Shown: piece after piece, positions 22,255 through 35,351 of the stretch | Layout of the letters: each line of letters begins with the position of its first letter | How positions within the stretch are numbered: position 1 is the stretch's first letter | From: Scenedesmus sp. ARA3 | Lineage: Eukaryota > Chlorophyta > Chlorophyceae > Sphaeropleales > Scenedesmaceae | Length of the DNA: 64,000 nucleotides | Assembly (NCBI GenBank): GCA_004335835.1 | Contig: RWJK01001377.1 | Span: 1 to 64,000, forward strand | Direction of reading: 5' to 3' | The notes under the pieces: generated by a model | The model's database searches: none | What the model saw: the letters and a program-made list of their open reading frames with translations, nothing else | What the model was told of the DNA's origin: nothing | Position numbers and translations under genes: made by a program

Positions 22255-25200
22255 TCAGTTGCCGCCGCCAAAGATGCCAAAGAGCCCGCCAGCGCCCTGG
22301 TCCTTCCCGCGCACCTGCAGCCCCTGGATGCGCCACTGCAGGTCGCTGCACAGCACCACGTCATACTCCACATCATACTCGTTGCTCCAGCTGTTGCCCT
22401 GCTGGCCGTCAATGCCCCACGTGCTGCTCTTCTCCCCAATGCGCGCTGTAACAGCCACGCGCTGCCCTGAGCTGCTGCGCGGCTCCAGCTTCACAACCTC
22501 TGCCTTCCACACACTGGAGGTCCTGAACCAACCCTGGGAGGCCCAATCCTCGCTCATGCTGACAAACTGCTGCAGCGCATTGCCCACACACACGCCAGCC
22601 AGCTGCGACTTGTCAAACTCACTGCTGAGCGCAGCAGCCTTGGCAGCCTGGAAGCGCTTGACCAGCTTCAGCGCCTGCGCCTTATCCAGCTGCTTGATGG
22701 CAGGGGCGGCGCTGCTGCTGGCGGCAGCACTGCGCTGCACAGATGCCGCGGTCTGGCCGGGAGCCGGCGTCAGCGCGCCGTCGTTGCTGCGGCCGCGTGC
22801 AAGCGCAACGCCAGCTGCGGCGACTGCCAGTGCAGCTGCAACAGCAACAGCGGGCCACTTGCTGCCCAGCCTGCCCTGCAGCTCCCCAGAGGCCTGCTCA
22901 AAGCCAGCTGCCAGATTAGCTGCAGCAGCCTGTGCAGCAGCTGCGGAGCCCTGCACCTGCCGCGCCAGACCACCGCCAGCCTGCTGCTGCTGCTGCTGCT
23001 CCCAGCCTGCTGCAGCTCCATACTCATCCTCCTCAGGGCTACCTGCCCTGAGGCTGCCATCACCCATGTCAACTGCAAGCCGGCTGGCCAGTGGTGCGCC
23101 GCTGCTGCTGCTGCCGCCAGCGCGGATGCCTCCCAGCTTGCTGCCTGCGGACTTTGCTGACTCAGCAAATTGCCGCACCAGCGGCTGCACAGACATGACA
23201 GCATCCATGAGGGAGCTCATGCGGCCCACCAGGCCTGCCTGTGCCTCCTTGTCCTCCTCCAGCTGCTGCTGCACCTGGGGCGAGTCGAAGTAGGCGGGCA
23301 GGGAGGTGGAGGCGCCCTGCAGCTGCGAGGTGTCGGGGAAGCCAGCAAACACCACCTGCAGGCATGGCAAATGTGCACGCGCAGGTGGGCGGACAGACAG
23401 GCAGCATGTGAGGCAGCAGCCACTACCCGGCCCCATCCCACACCACTCCACAAAGCAGAACTCGACACTTCAACTTGCACATCCACAAGCATGCGCTGCT
23501 TCTCTCAGCTGACACGCGGCTCCCTGCCATGCTGTGCCACCTGCTGTCCAGCAACTCCCCGCATCAAGCAGCAGCACGCGCACCTTGCTGAGGAACACCT
23601 CAGTGTACAGGCACAGCCCTGACAGCATCTCAGGCTCATCAGGCGCAGAATGCGCGGCCAGGAAGGAGTAGGCGTCAGCGCCTGGCGGCAGCCTTGTCAC
23701 TGACACCAGGTCAGGCTCGTCATCATCATCACCAGGGGCAGATGTGCCTGATGACGCGTGGCTGTCCACAGGCCAGCTGATGAACGCATCGGGCGGCGCG
23801 CTGCAGGAGAGGGGTGCGTGTGGTTGTGGACAGGAGGCAGAGCAACAGGCAGCAGCAGCAGCAGATGTGAGCTGGCAGCCAAGCACCCTTGTCGCTGCAG
23901 CAGAGGTGCTTATCAGTAGCCTGCTGCATGCTGCTGGGCTTGCAGCAGCATTTGTACAGCAGGACAAACGGCGCCTGTCAAGCACGGACATCCTGCAGGT
24001 TCCACAAGCACCATAGTGTTCACATCCTACCTACAGGAACACACCAGCAGCACATCAGGAGACTGTGCAGCTGCTGCTCCTGCACACAACCCTGCCCAGC
24101 AGCTACGCTGCCTTGCAATGCGCCCCCGCCTCACCTCGCTGCCTCCTTGACGCACGCCACTGCCGCCTCAGTCTCCCCCAGCAGCACGCCAGCCACCGCA
24201 CGCAGCAGCAGCACCTCGCAGGAGGCCGGCACCGCACGCAGCAGCTGGCTGGCGGTGCGGATGGCTGGGGGGCGGCGCTCAGTGAAGCCCACCGCAATGT
24301 GTGCCGTGGCTGCGATCTGCAGAAGCCCAGGGTACAGCCTGCAGGGCCAGGCGCAGCAGCAGCAGCAGCAGCAGCACTCAGGTGAAGGGTTCAAGTGGGT
24401 GCGATTGTCTGCTGCATAAGAACACTGTCGCTTTTCCTAGGCCAGCACTCGTATGCATTTCTAGTCACTGCTCCTGGGCTGTGACAGCACTGTCCTGAAA
24501 GCAGGCCCGCACTGCGCTGGCAGCTACAATCTTCCCAAACACCGCCAAGCCGCTGCCTCAGCAAGCCGAATATCCCCGCCCCTCACCATGGTGTGCTGGC
24601 GGCATTCCTTGCCACCTGCTCCCAGGGGGCCATGCCCACAAGCTCGCTGCTGCTCAGGCAGTCCACCACCAGCCGAATGTAATCAGACGTCACCGCAGCC
24701 GCGCCATTGGCAGCAGCACCGCCCTGCGCCGCCTCATCGCCGCTTGCAGCAGCAGCAGCAGCGATGCTGCCGTTAGCGCTGCCCATGGAAGCAAAGAAGC
24801 CACCGCCCAGCCCCATCATGCGCGGCATGGAGGAGCCTGCAGCAGCAGCACCGCCGCCGGCGCCCTTGGACAGCAGTGCGCGCAGCATGCTGATCGCGCG
24901 GCGACGTGCGGGCGCTGCCTCTGCTGTCATGGGGCCCCTCAGCTGGTCCAGGATGCGCTGCACGGCAAAATTGTCGACTGCGTCCTGGATGTCTGCGGCC
25001 AGGCCGGGGGCCAGGGGCGGCTCGCCGCCACTCTGCAGCAGCGCCAGCGCATCCTCCAGTACTGCGCAGCCGTCAGCAACCTGCGCAGCAGGGCAGCGAT
25101 AACAAAAAAACAGGCGATGTTGCCACAGGCGCAGCGCAGCGATGTGTGCTTGGGAGTGAGGAGAGGTGGGTGAGGTGACTGCAGTTGGCAACACTGTTGT

Positions 25201-26524
25201 TATTGATGACGTAACGCACCTAGCCGTGCAAGCCGACCCTTGCCTCCTTGCTGCTCAGCCTCCCCTGCACACATCCCACCCCAGCCCAGCTGCTGCAACC
25301 GAACCAGTCTCACTGCTGCAGTCTCTGCTAACCAACCTAGTACTAACCTATCTGCTATTGCCCCTACAGCTGCGCCTGTTACGTTCCCTGCGGCTGCTGC
25401 CGCCTCTGCCTCCCCTGCTGCTGTTGCTGCTGCCGGCTCACCTTCTGGTCTGCCAGCAGGTCGCGTGCGATGTTGCAGCGCGCCACCGCCAGGCTCAGGA
25501 TGATGTCGCGCTTGTAGGTCTTGCGCATGTCCCAGTTGTCCAGCAGCTTGGTGGCCAGCTGGTACACGGACTCGTTCTGGTTGATCTGCAGGTGTGCGTG
25601 CGTTGGTGGTGTTAGTTATTCACAGCAGTTGGGGTGCCGTGTCAAATGAAGTGTTTGAAAGGCAAGAGCACAACACACAAGCATCCACTTGGCAGTTCCC
25701 ACAGCGTCACCTGACCCAGAAGCTCTGCGTTGTGTTTGTGTGAAGCCCAGCTGACACGTAGCATAGACGGGCATGCTTGCCTGTAGAACTAGAAAGAAAT
25801 GCACATGTTGCAGGTACAGATGCATGGATATTGCACAGATTGCTGTACTCGACCACCGCGCCACTGCACCTCAGCCAGCCATGCACACAATAAGCACGCA
25901 CCTGTGCAAGCAGCGCGAGCGCACTGGGCAGCAGCTGCACCGGCACATCGATGCCCTTGCTGTCCTGCTTCACCCTGCCTTCCTGCAGCAGCGCACGCTC
26001 CTTGATGTTGTCCAGCAGCTCCCGCCTGCCCTCAACAACATCCTCGCTGTAGCCCTGGGTTAAGGGCAGCGTCCAAAGGTAGTCGTGTGCCTTTGTCACG
26101 TCGCACAGCAGGTAGGAATCCCTGCCATGCAGGTCAAGCAGCTGCAGCACAGGCAGCAGCAGAGGGAGGGGGCAAAGCAGCAACCGGGTGAGCAAGGAAG
26201 AGCTCACAGCTGCATGCAGAACCAGGCCGCTGATATGCTGTTCTGAATGCATTTTAGAAAGAGTTTACCCACCTCTGTGCAGTCAAACTCGAGGTGCAGG
26301 TACTCAAGCTCCTGCTCCTCCACTTCTCCCGCTCCCTGCTGCCTGAACTGCACGATCTGCCTTGACTGGCGCCCTGAGCCGCTGCCAACAGCGGCGCAGT
26401 TAACACGCCTTACACATGCTTGCTTGGTGGGCCTGCCAAGGGAAGCTGTGCGTCCAGGCAGCACCGTCGGTTGAGCTTGCTTCACACCAGCCGCTGGCAG
26501 CAGTTGCCCGAGTCGGAGTTGCAT
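22255..26524 (-). CDS. ARC6/CDP1(PARC6)-like plastid division protein
   Basis: Minus-strand exons: 26273-26524, 25902-26141, 25442-25585, 24587-25080, 24135-24338, 23584-23800 and 22255-23355, giving 883 aa with every phase closed. The start at 26524 (MQLRLGQLLPAAG) gives a Ser/Arg/Ala-rich leader suited to a plastid transit peptide. Residues 85-212 match the J-like region of ARC6 (GYSEDVVEGRRELL then KTYKRDIILSLAVA). The middle matches the helical repeat region (DALALLQSGG, MAPWEQVA, LYTEVFLSK then VVFAGFPDT). A hydrophobic Ala/Val segment lies near 683-705. The last 130 residues are the conserved IMS/DUF4101 domain (ALKLVKRFQAAKAAAL, DWASQGWF, YDVEYDVVLCSDLQWRIQGL). In plants these proteins span the inner envelope and position FtsZ or PDV partners. 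ARC6 and PARC6 cannot be separated by eye. Confidence 0.85.
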
Positions 26525-27505
26525 GGTTTGTTTTGAAACTTTCTTATGATCACGATAATGTAGCAGAGAACGGACTTGCAAAGCCACGGTAACGGGTGGT
26601 GTCTCTGTCAAATACACAACTTGCTGATGTTGCCGAAACCGCTCTCAAACTTATCGATCGCCAATAAATGCACGCCCACGGCCTGGTTGGAAGCAAGGCA
26701 CAAGCCAATTCAAACGTCGAACCCTGCATACCTGAACCTCATTTTCGGATGTTGATAGTGCAGCGTGCCTTGGTAACTGCAATGGTGTTGCTGAAACTCT
26801 TCATCATTATTTCCGAACATATGTGGTCAGTGATTGTCAGCATTAAGAGGTAAGTGACCAGCGGTTCCTGATCACGCACATGGGTGCCACAAGCTGCGCA
26901 GTGAGGCGTGCTTGTCCCATCTCAACCATACGCCAAGCACACATGTAACAAAGCTTGCATGTCTGCTTGCTTTACAGCCGCCTTGAAAGCGCTGTATAAA
27001 CATTGGTGGTCATGCTACAGCGTAAACTTCGCACCGTCCTGCCTGAGAACGGTGTCAAGCTGCCTACACTACAACTGTGTTAAGTTTGTTCTACTTTGCG
27101 AATGTCTGGCAGCTGAAGTGCCTGCAGCTGCAAACCAGCACGTCCTGGTGCCACATGGCCCACCACCAGTGGTGGTCCACCACCCCTGCCAGCTCGAACA
27201 GCCACAATTGGAAAGATCGGCAGTACCTTGAACCATCAACGAGATGTTAGCGCTGCGTATACTACGCTCGCCCGTCAATCCTTGTGATTGTCATTGTGTC
27301 ACCCCGAAACGTTATTGTGAGCTGTACTTTCTTGATGCAGGACTGCACAGAAGAAAGGATTCGTGACTCAGATCAAGTGTTTCGACGTGCTGCAATAGCA
27401 AGTCCTGTTCGTTTCTCACCCTGGTTTCGAGGGAATTCGCTTGCTGCGTGCCTCATCACTTTAGTGCGCTGTCCGGGATCTACATTCATATCAGCAAGTT
27501 TAGCC
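26525..27505. promoter_or_regulatory. Shared divergent promoter region, ARC6-like and ferredoxin genes
   Basis: This 981-bp head-to-head spacer lies between two nuclear genes for plastid proteins. It is relatively poor in CAG/CTG triplets compared with its surroundings. No coding block or clear TATA box is seen. That it works as a bidirectional promoter is an inference from the geometry. Confidence 0.4.
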
Positions 27506-29340
27506 ATGGCTTTCGCTTCCGGCATGCAGACGGGTCGCGTTGCTGCGCGTGCCCCCTTCACTTCAGGCAGCAGGCAGAGTAGCCGTGCAGTGCCCAGAGC
27601 AATCATGAAGGTGTGTTGGTCTCCAAAACACGTTTGTGTCGATGGCATGCACTGCAGCCCATGCAGTTGTCAATGGGCAGCATTGCCAGATCTGTTGCTG
27701 GTGAAGTGTGAGGGGCACACTCCTGCAGCATCTGCACGTGTGATGCCTGCTGTGTTTTGCCCGCTGACAGCCTGTGCATGTCTGCCATTGGACTCTTGTC
27801 GTACCTGTAGCTGCACCAGGCAGCAGCTGCTGTCTATGATTGCTTTATTGGCTCCCTGGTGGTGTCTACATGCCAACACTGTTCATCCCTACATCACCTG
27901 TTGCTGCTGTAGCCGCAGGAGGAGACTGCTGCTGCTGCTGAGGCTCCGTCAACATCTGGCTCTGGTTACCAGCGCCGCATAACTACAGAGCAGTGGCGCC
28001 AGACTTATGAGAGGGACGGCACTGTGGACTTGTTCCTCAACGACGACTTCAACGCAGGCGCAAAGCTCATCGTGAGCATCAAACAGCAGGCGGCAATGCA
28101 CACAGCGGCAGCAGCAGCAGGACATGTGCAGCAGCGTTTGTATGCAGCTGATGGTTGCGGAACACGGTGTCTGGGAGCCAGTTGCAGCACAGCTGCTTGA
28201 GCAATGGTCAGGTGCCAACATCTGGCTGTCTCTGATTGGCCTTTGGCATCTCCTGTTCATCAGGGGGTGGGTGGGTGGTGGCAGAGGGTGTCAATGGAGC
28301 AGCAGCACCTGTGCTTGCATGCATGCAGAAGTCAACGACTGCAATGGCGCAGTTGCAGACACCCAGTACATCAGCCCTGCACCTAGCTGCAGTGAGCCAG
28401 AAGTGGGCGATGGCGGTTGCAGTTGGAACTCGTCTGCAGCATAGCGTGGCTCCAGCATGCTCACTTCTGCCATAGTAGCTTGCGTCACAGCTATGCTCGT
28501 ACATGCGTTTTCGCCGCTGAGCTGCGGCGTGCGCTGCTTGCTGCCTGCAGGATGGCAAGATTGTGTACCCAGAGTTTGGCGTGGGCACTGGCGAGGGTGA
28601 CTCGAGAGGCAACTGCCCAACGCACAAAATCAAGATCATCAACCACTATGTAGACCAAGTAATTGAAGTGGAGGTGCCAGAGGACAGGTGTGTTGGCTGG
28701 CAGGGCAGGGTATGCGTCGTAAAGCCTGGCTGGCAGTCTTAGGGAGGACAAGTATCACCCTGCACGCACAGGGTAGCCACGTGTGCACAGCATATGACGT
28801 GGCTGCACAGCCACCTGTGATAGGTTCAGCAACAGCGGCGTGCCGTAGCTGCGGTGACTTACTCAGGTGAATCCCTACTCGTGCTGTTGCAATGTCTCTT
28901 GCACACTCATGCTGCATTCTCAGCTGGCCAAAGATGCATGTCTTGATGCTCGCTCACCTGCGCACTGCCCCATGCCACTGCACTGGTCCACCTTCACTGC
29001 TTTTTTATTCAGGTACATTCTGTGGGAGGCTGAGGCTCAGGGCCTGGAGCTGCCCTGGAGCTGCCGCATGGGCTGCTGCACAGCCTGCGCGGTCAAAGTC
29101 AAGGAGGGCACAGTGTACCAGCCTGAGGCGCTAGGCGTGAGCGAGGAGCTCAAGAAGGCCGGCTACGCGCTGATGTGTGTGAGCTTCCCTGAGAGCGATG
29201 CAGTGCTGGAGACGGTGCCGGAAGATGAGGTGTATGACCTGCAGTTTGGGCGCTACTTTGCGCAGCAGGCGCTGAACAAGGACGCGCCCAGCGTGGAGCG
29301 CGACGACTTTGCGCTGGAGATCGCGCAGATGGACGAATGA
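27506..29340 (+). CDS. Plastid [2Fe-2S] ferredoxin, FdC2 type
   Basis: Exons 27506-27610, 27919-28071, 28551-28687 and 29013-29340 give 240 aa with closed phases. The N-terminus, MAFASGMQTGRVAARAPFTS, is typical of a transit peptide. The ferredoxin fold carries ligands C149, C154, C157 and C187, the exact C-x4-C-x2-C-x29-C spacing of plant-type ferredoxins. SCRMGCCTAC replaces the usual SCR-G-CS-C. The tail after the last cysteine is long and includes DEVYDLQFGRYFAQQ and RDDFALEIAQMDE, which is the diagnostic C-terminal extension of FdC2 in plants. FdC2 has been linked to photosynthetic electron transfer and chlorophyll metabolism; its partners here are unknown. Confidence 0.9.
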
Positions 29341-30610
29341 TGCGGTGGTGGGCGGTTGATGCAGCAGCGGCTGCTGGGTTCTGCCAGGGTGTTGATGTTT
29401 TGGTTTGGTGCTGGAGTGCTGTGATGTATGTTGCAGTTGGCTCTGTGTGGAACCTGGGGTGCAGAGTGTGGTGGAGGAGGGAGGTGGGGCTGGCAAGGGG
29501 GCATTGAAGGCCCTAACATACATGATCATCATGATGCGGTTGGGATTCGCCAACTATAGTGCATTGATTCGATGAAGGGCTGGCAGCAGGTATCATGGGT
29601 GGGGTGCAGCTTTCCAGCTGCAGTTGGCACGCATCTGCAGCTGATTGACAGCTAGCAGTACCGTGCACGCAGCGACTTGCAAATCATGTGCATCCAGTTC
29701 GACGTGTTGTGTGCAGCAGTCTTGTCACAAGATAGCAGTGCTATTTGACACTGCCGTTTTCATTTGGCAGGTTGAGGCCTGCTGCTTAAGCCGGCTGCAG
29801 AGGTTGGTGTTGAACAGGAGCATGTAAAGTCTGGTTGCCGCAGCTGCAGCTCGCGCTGCAGTGCCAGCCTGGCCGATACGGGCTGGCTGGCCTGCCATGC
29901 ACAAGGCTTGCACGTTTTCAGTGGCTGGCCTGCACTGGGCAATTGACCCAACTTAACCTTCTGTTATCGAAGCACGGAGAGGTGCTTCACCAGGTTTTGT
30001 TTCGAATGCAGGTGATACTAGAAGAAGAAGAAGCAGCACCAGAACATTGAAGTTGAAGCCGCTTCAACTTCATGAGCCATGCTGGTCTGGCCCAGTGGGG
30101 GACCCCTTCTTGCTATGTGAGTACGCATTATGTTGCATGCGCTTGTAATTATTGACCTGCATGCACGTTGTAACCCTTGAGTACTGCTTGATCTTCGTGC
30201 AACGCACGCCCAGGTGACAAAATTCACAGTGTGCAGTGCCACTGCAGCAACCGGGCTTAGCCAGTGACAATCTGCGGCTGCAGCGGCAACGTGCTCGCTG
30301 CTTTTCAATTGCACCTTTCTTCAATGGTAACACACTTGTTCTTGCTCGGCGAGCCTAGCGAAGAGCAGCGTTTTCGTGCCGCGTAAGGGTGGTACAGCAA
30401 GGGAGGAACCTCCGGTGACACTTGCCCCTGCCTGCTTTCATTTGTCCCTCTGCGGTGAACAAACGTGTTTTGACTTATTGCGCTTGCTGCTGACGTCCAC
30501 TGTTGAGCCGCAGGCCGCGCCCACCTGTCGAACCACTTTGAATTTCGTAAAGCTTGAAAAGCTCGCTGGTCCTTCAAACTATTCATTACTGTGTCTTTAC
30601 TACAAACGTT
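29341..30610. other. Intergenic region, ferredoxin 3' flank
   Basis: It holds the 3' UTR of the ferredoxin gene and the 5' flank of the small coiled-coil gene. Neither strand shows a recognisable coding block, RNA gene or repeat. Confidence 0.4.
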
Positions 30611-31368
30611 ATGGAGGAGATAGCACCCGCCTCTGCTGCACTGGGAATGGACTGTGTCAAAGCACTGAATGCCGTGCACTTGCAAATCAGGCGAACGCTG
30701 GACGCAGTTATGGCATCTAAAGACATAGCAGAGTGAGTGTGGCCAGGCTCTTATACCTCAGGCGCTTCCTGTCGCTGGTGCCATTGCTGCTGCATCAGCT
30801 GCTGTTGTGCTGTCAGCGCAACAACGCCTGACGCATGTGGCCTCTCTATAATGACTGCAGGCGCCTGCAGGCTGCTGAGCAGTTGTCAGCGCTGCAACAA
30901 CACTTCAATGAGCTGGCACAGGAGGTGCAACAGCATGCAGAGCGTGCGAAGCAGTGCAGCGCTGCCAATGCCACATGCTTAGCATACGATGGTGCAGCCA
31001 ACCAAAAGGTACGACATGCAGCTGTGCTTGAAATGCGCTCCCAGCTGAAACATTCCGTGCAGCATAAGCAGCAGTTGCTTGTCACTGGTGCTGTAGGTGT
31101 TGGGATGTACGCCGCATGCCGTGACATACCTGAGCACTGCTCTCCTGTACCCAGGCAGCTGACCCTACAGTTGACTAGGTTGACAGACAGCTTCACCAGT
31201 CTGCTTTCCGTTTGCTGGGCGAAGTCAAGTGATTGCATTGCTGCCATTGCCGCCGCTGTGCAGGCTATCTACTGCCTGAAACTGGAGCAGCAAGCAGCGC
31301 AGCTAGACAGCTACATGGGCAGCAGAAGCTACGGCAGGCTGCACCCGCGCTACAAACTCAGCTGCTAG
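30611..31368 (+). CDS. Small predicted coiled-coil protein of unknown function
   Basis: Exons 30611-30732, 30861-31008 and 31159-31368 give 159 aa with closed phases. The start MEEIAPASAALGM is the first ATG of the frame. Most of the chain is helical and rich in Leu, Gln, Ala and Glu (RLQAAEQLSALQQHFNELAQ; LTLQLTRLTDSFTSLL; LKLEQQAAQLDSYM), with heptad-like spacing. There is no signal peptide, membrane segment or catalytic motif. The size and helical pattern suit a small subunit of a larger assembly, but I cannot place it in a family. The last exon could contain a further unrecognised intron. Confidence 0.5.
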
Positions 31369-33321
31369 CTGGCTAGCTAGGGCAGCAGCAGGGCTGCTGA
31401 AAGGAGTTTGGCTAGGCCTGCCTGGTAATCTGCCGGGCATAGGTGGGGGTGCTGGGCAAGTAGGATGCGCTGGGTTGTTGTTGGTGCATCGTGGCGGGCG
31501 TTGGTTGTTGGTGCCGCAATGACGCAGTTGCGGTTGGGTTGGCAAGAGGCCTGTAGTGATATAGCGTGCTGTGAGGCAGGCATATGTACCAGTAGAGCAG
31601 CTGCAGCAGACCTGCGGCTGATGCCAGCAGCCTGTATGTCACAGTGGTATGATTAGTGGTTACGCTAGCTTCAATTGCTGCATCCAGCATGAGAAGGAAC
31701 CTGCTGAGCAAGCCTGCCAGCAAATTAGAAGTACTGCACTACTTGAAGCAAGCATCTGCAACAGTCGTATTGCCTGTATGCATTTGGCCAATTGGGAAAG
31801 TTGCACAGGCAGTGTTTGTGCCGCCTATATCTCATGACCACCAGTAGCAGGTTGTTGCAGTACTGCATTACGTGCTGCGCGTGAAGACTTCTTTAGCAAC
31901 AGCATGCACACCATGCATACCTGCCTCTCAGTAGACATGTGCAACAGTAGAACAGCACAAGTTGCTAACGCACGTTGTGATGACATGTTTGATTGTTTGT
32001 AGCATCAGGTTATGGCAACGGCAGATGGTGAAGACGGCGCGTAGTTATTGTACTCTGATGGGACAAATTTTTCAGCAGTGCTGCAGCAGTTGATGCACGC
32101 TGCTCTTCAGGCATCTACTGCGTGTCGTGGTTCTTGTGCAGCGCCATATCCTGTGAGCTGAATCGTCGAGACAGACAGTGTATCATACGCATCCTGGGCC
32201 AGCTAGGCAGCCGTACGTCACAAGCAGAGTTGTCACTCAAGTTCACTCAGTGGGCTGCGACAGAATCTCTTTGTGGATCAAGCGGTGTGCACCTGTGGCA
32301 TGCATGTCCTGCCATGCCACACTGAGATCTTTTTTGTGTGACATAAGCAAAGCATCATATTTCGTGAAGGAATGTGCCAACTTGCTGAATGCAAGCTGCA
32401 CAGGTATGTAAAGTGCGCTGTCAGTCTATTTGTCGCCACAAGCAGTGAATTGACTGTGCACACGCATCCTGAAAGCCATGACATTGAAGACCCGCTGAAG
32501 CGCATTGCTGCCAGTCGAGGCTGACACAGGACATGCTGTGGCAGCTAGCAGCTCTGGGGCAGCTTACAACTCTAGCTGCAGCACTTGCATTTGACATATC
32601 GTAGTGCAACACACGGTTGACACGGTGCTGCAAGCCGGCTTGGCACTCAGCAGCCCTCGTATGCTGACAGTACAGCAGTCGCTCAGCTGGACCAGTGCGC
32701 TTGCAGACACCAGCGCATGGCATGCACAGGCATAAAATCAGCTCCTTCGATTTTATGCTGTGTATGTCGCTGCACCACCGTAGCTCTTTGTGACAGAGGA
32801 GAGAGGCAACCTAGGACATTGAGCCCTACCGCTCTACCCCGCCAGAACCAACCGGCAATGAATGTAGACACGTGAATGTCGTTCTGAACATTATGTCCTT
32901 CTTGAGTCTCATATTTAGGCTACGAGCAGCACTCGGAGCTTGTCATCCTCCACCGGAACTTAGAACGTCACACTGCAGTGCGATTACTGTATCACCAGAA
33001 GCGTGGCCCTGCGGTTCTGCCCTGATATTGTGAGCTGTGGCACACAGTGTTTGGTAAGACATCGACGGCGTCGGCCAGATCTGCTTGTTGCTGTTGCTAC
33101 CCGAGTGAACCTGACAGCAACTACTGCTCAGCACTTGTGAAGCCCATACAGCAAAGACAGAACTGAGCTCGCAGAGGTAAATCATACACAGTATCATAAA
33201 TGATCATATGTTCATCATATGGCCGTCATACATTGTTACAGCCTTCCTGATACCGTCACTGCATGGCCTACCCACTGTGTCCTGCAGGTGCATTAGCACT
33301 GTTGGCACCAACAGGAGCAAC
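31369..33321. other. Intergenic region, no gene recognised
   Basis: Nearly 2 kb, with lower CTG density than most of the window. Open frames are short and have no family resemblance. It should include the promoter of the oxidoreductase at 33322. An AG just before its ATG (CTGCAG at 33283-33288) suggests that an untranslated 5' exon could be spliced in. Confidence 0.35.
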
Positions 33322-33429
33322 ATGCAGGCTGCCATCATCAAACAGAATGGAGGTGCTGAGGTGCTGGAGCTGGTGCAGGACTTCCCACTGCCAGCACGCA
33401 AGCCAGGCCAGGCAAGCTGCCAGGCCAGC

Positions 33430-33466
<37 letters not shown>

Positions 33467-35185
33467 ATTGTTGCTGCTGCGTATCCATGCAACGTTGTGG
33501 TGCCAGTGGTCACGCTGCTGTATGTCTCACTCTGAGCAGCAGCTACAAGTAAATATTTCTGCAACATGCCAAGGCGCTGCAATGCAGGACTGCCTGTCTT
33601 GGATCAACACATCCCACTGTTTGCCACCGCCTGCACAACAACGTTGTGCGGGTGCCACATCCCCTGCCCACCCAGCTGCTTTCCAGATGCTTGTCAAGCT
33701 GCACAGCTACAGCTTGAACCCTGTGACCACCTACAACTATGCTCGTCATTGTGTTGTCCCCAATGCAGGTGCTTGTGAAGCTGCACAGCTCCAGCGTGAA
33801 CCCTGTCGACACATACATGCGCTCCGGCAGCTACGTCAAGCTGGATGGTGCACCCTGTGTGCTGGGCGGTGACCTGGCTGGCGTGGTGGTTGAGGCTGAT
33901 GAGGGCTCACGCTTCAAGCAAGGGGACCACGTGGCCGCACTCACGCCAGGTGAGGGGGCAGTGTGCTGGGATACTGCAAGGCAAGAAGGTGGTGGCGGAC
34001 TGTCACCAAAGCTGCCTGCTGTGCAGCATGCTGACCCAGCAACTTGGCAGCTGCTGTTGGTGCCAACTGTCACGCTGCAATGCATCTTGTCTGTCGCCGG
34101 TGGTAATGCGCAAACAGCTCAGCAGCACACCAATGTACTTGCTACCGCAATGCTTCAACATCCTGGACAGTCAGCTGACCATGGCTTCAACTTGTGTGTG
34201 CCGCACCGCACTGTCATCACCCCAAGGTTTCTACCCCAAGGACAATCTCACTGGCGGCACGTACGCGCAGTATGCTATCGCAGAGGAGTCCCACCTGGCG
34301 CTGCTGCCTGCTGCCGTCCCGCTGGACACAGCAGGCGGCCTGCCCCTGGTGGGCCTGACAGCCTGGCAGGTGCGCATGTGAAGCAGGGCTGTACCAGCAG
34401 CAAGTTGTCGCTGTTGGTGACAGGTTGACGTCAACGTGTGAAGCTGGAGGCCGGGGCCATCGCACACATGTGCGGTTGATAACTTGGTCCGACATGTGCA
34501 TGCCGGCAACTGCGGCTAGAACAAATATTTCAAACACCCTCAGAAGCAGCAATGATGAAACACATGCCGCTGACAGCTGCATGCAATGCTGCCGCATCAT
34601 GCAGTGCAACCCGAACGCCCAACACTTCGCTTTCACTCTGTAACTGGTGTTCTGCTGTCGCTTCACCTGTCTCCTGCTGCGCCTGCTGCTGCTGCTGCCA
34701 GTCCCTGATGGACGCCAAGCCCAAAGAGGGCCAGCGCTGCCTGGTGTTTGCTGCCTCTGGCGGTGTGGGCCACGTGGCTGTGCAGCTGGCCAAGTCCCTG
34801 GGGCTGGTCACTGTTGGGGTGGCGGGGCCCAAGAACACGGTGAGGGAACGGGCGGCTTGTTGCGCCAACTAGCTTGAGGTAATGCGGTGTGGCATGTTGC
34901 TGGATGAAGCGTGAAAGGGAAGCGCTGCACCAGTGCCAGGTTGACGCTGCGGCCCACAGGACAGCGCAAGAGCACTGTGGTTGAGCTAAGAGCAGCTGGC
35001 AGCGCTCTATGCATGCCGCGTGTGGCTTGTCAAAAGGCGCCAACGTGTGAGGCACTAGCTGCTGTGCTCGTGCGTGGCTAACTGCTTCCACGGCGCCCAT
35101 GAGGTCTTTGACGACATGCAGTATCACCAACAAGCAGGGCAAGCTTGCTGCTGTCATCGAGTTGCATCAACCCGACCCTGGCTGC

Positions 35186-35241
<56 letters not shown>

Positions 35242-35291
35242 NNNNNNNNNNNNNNNNNNNNNNNNNNNNNNNNNNNNNNNNNNNNNNNNNN

Positions 35292-35351
<60 letters not shown>

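Noticed and set aside
22259..23293. Plus-strand frame of 344 codons opposite the ARC6-like gene
   Set aside because: The minus strand encodes the conserved IMS domain with good splice continuity; the plus frame is Ala/Ser/Pro shadow sequence.
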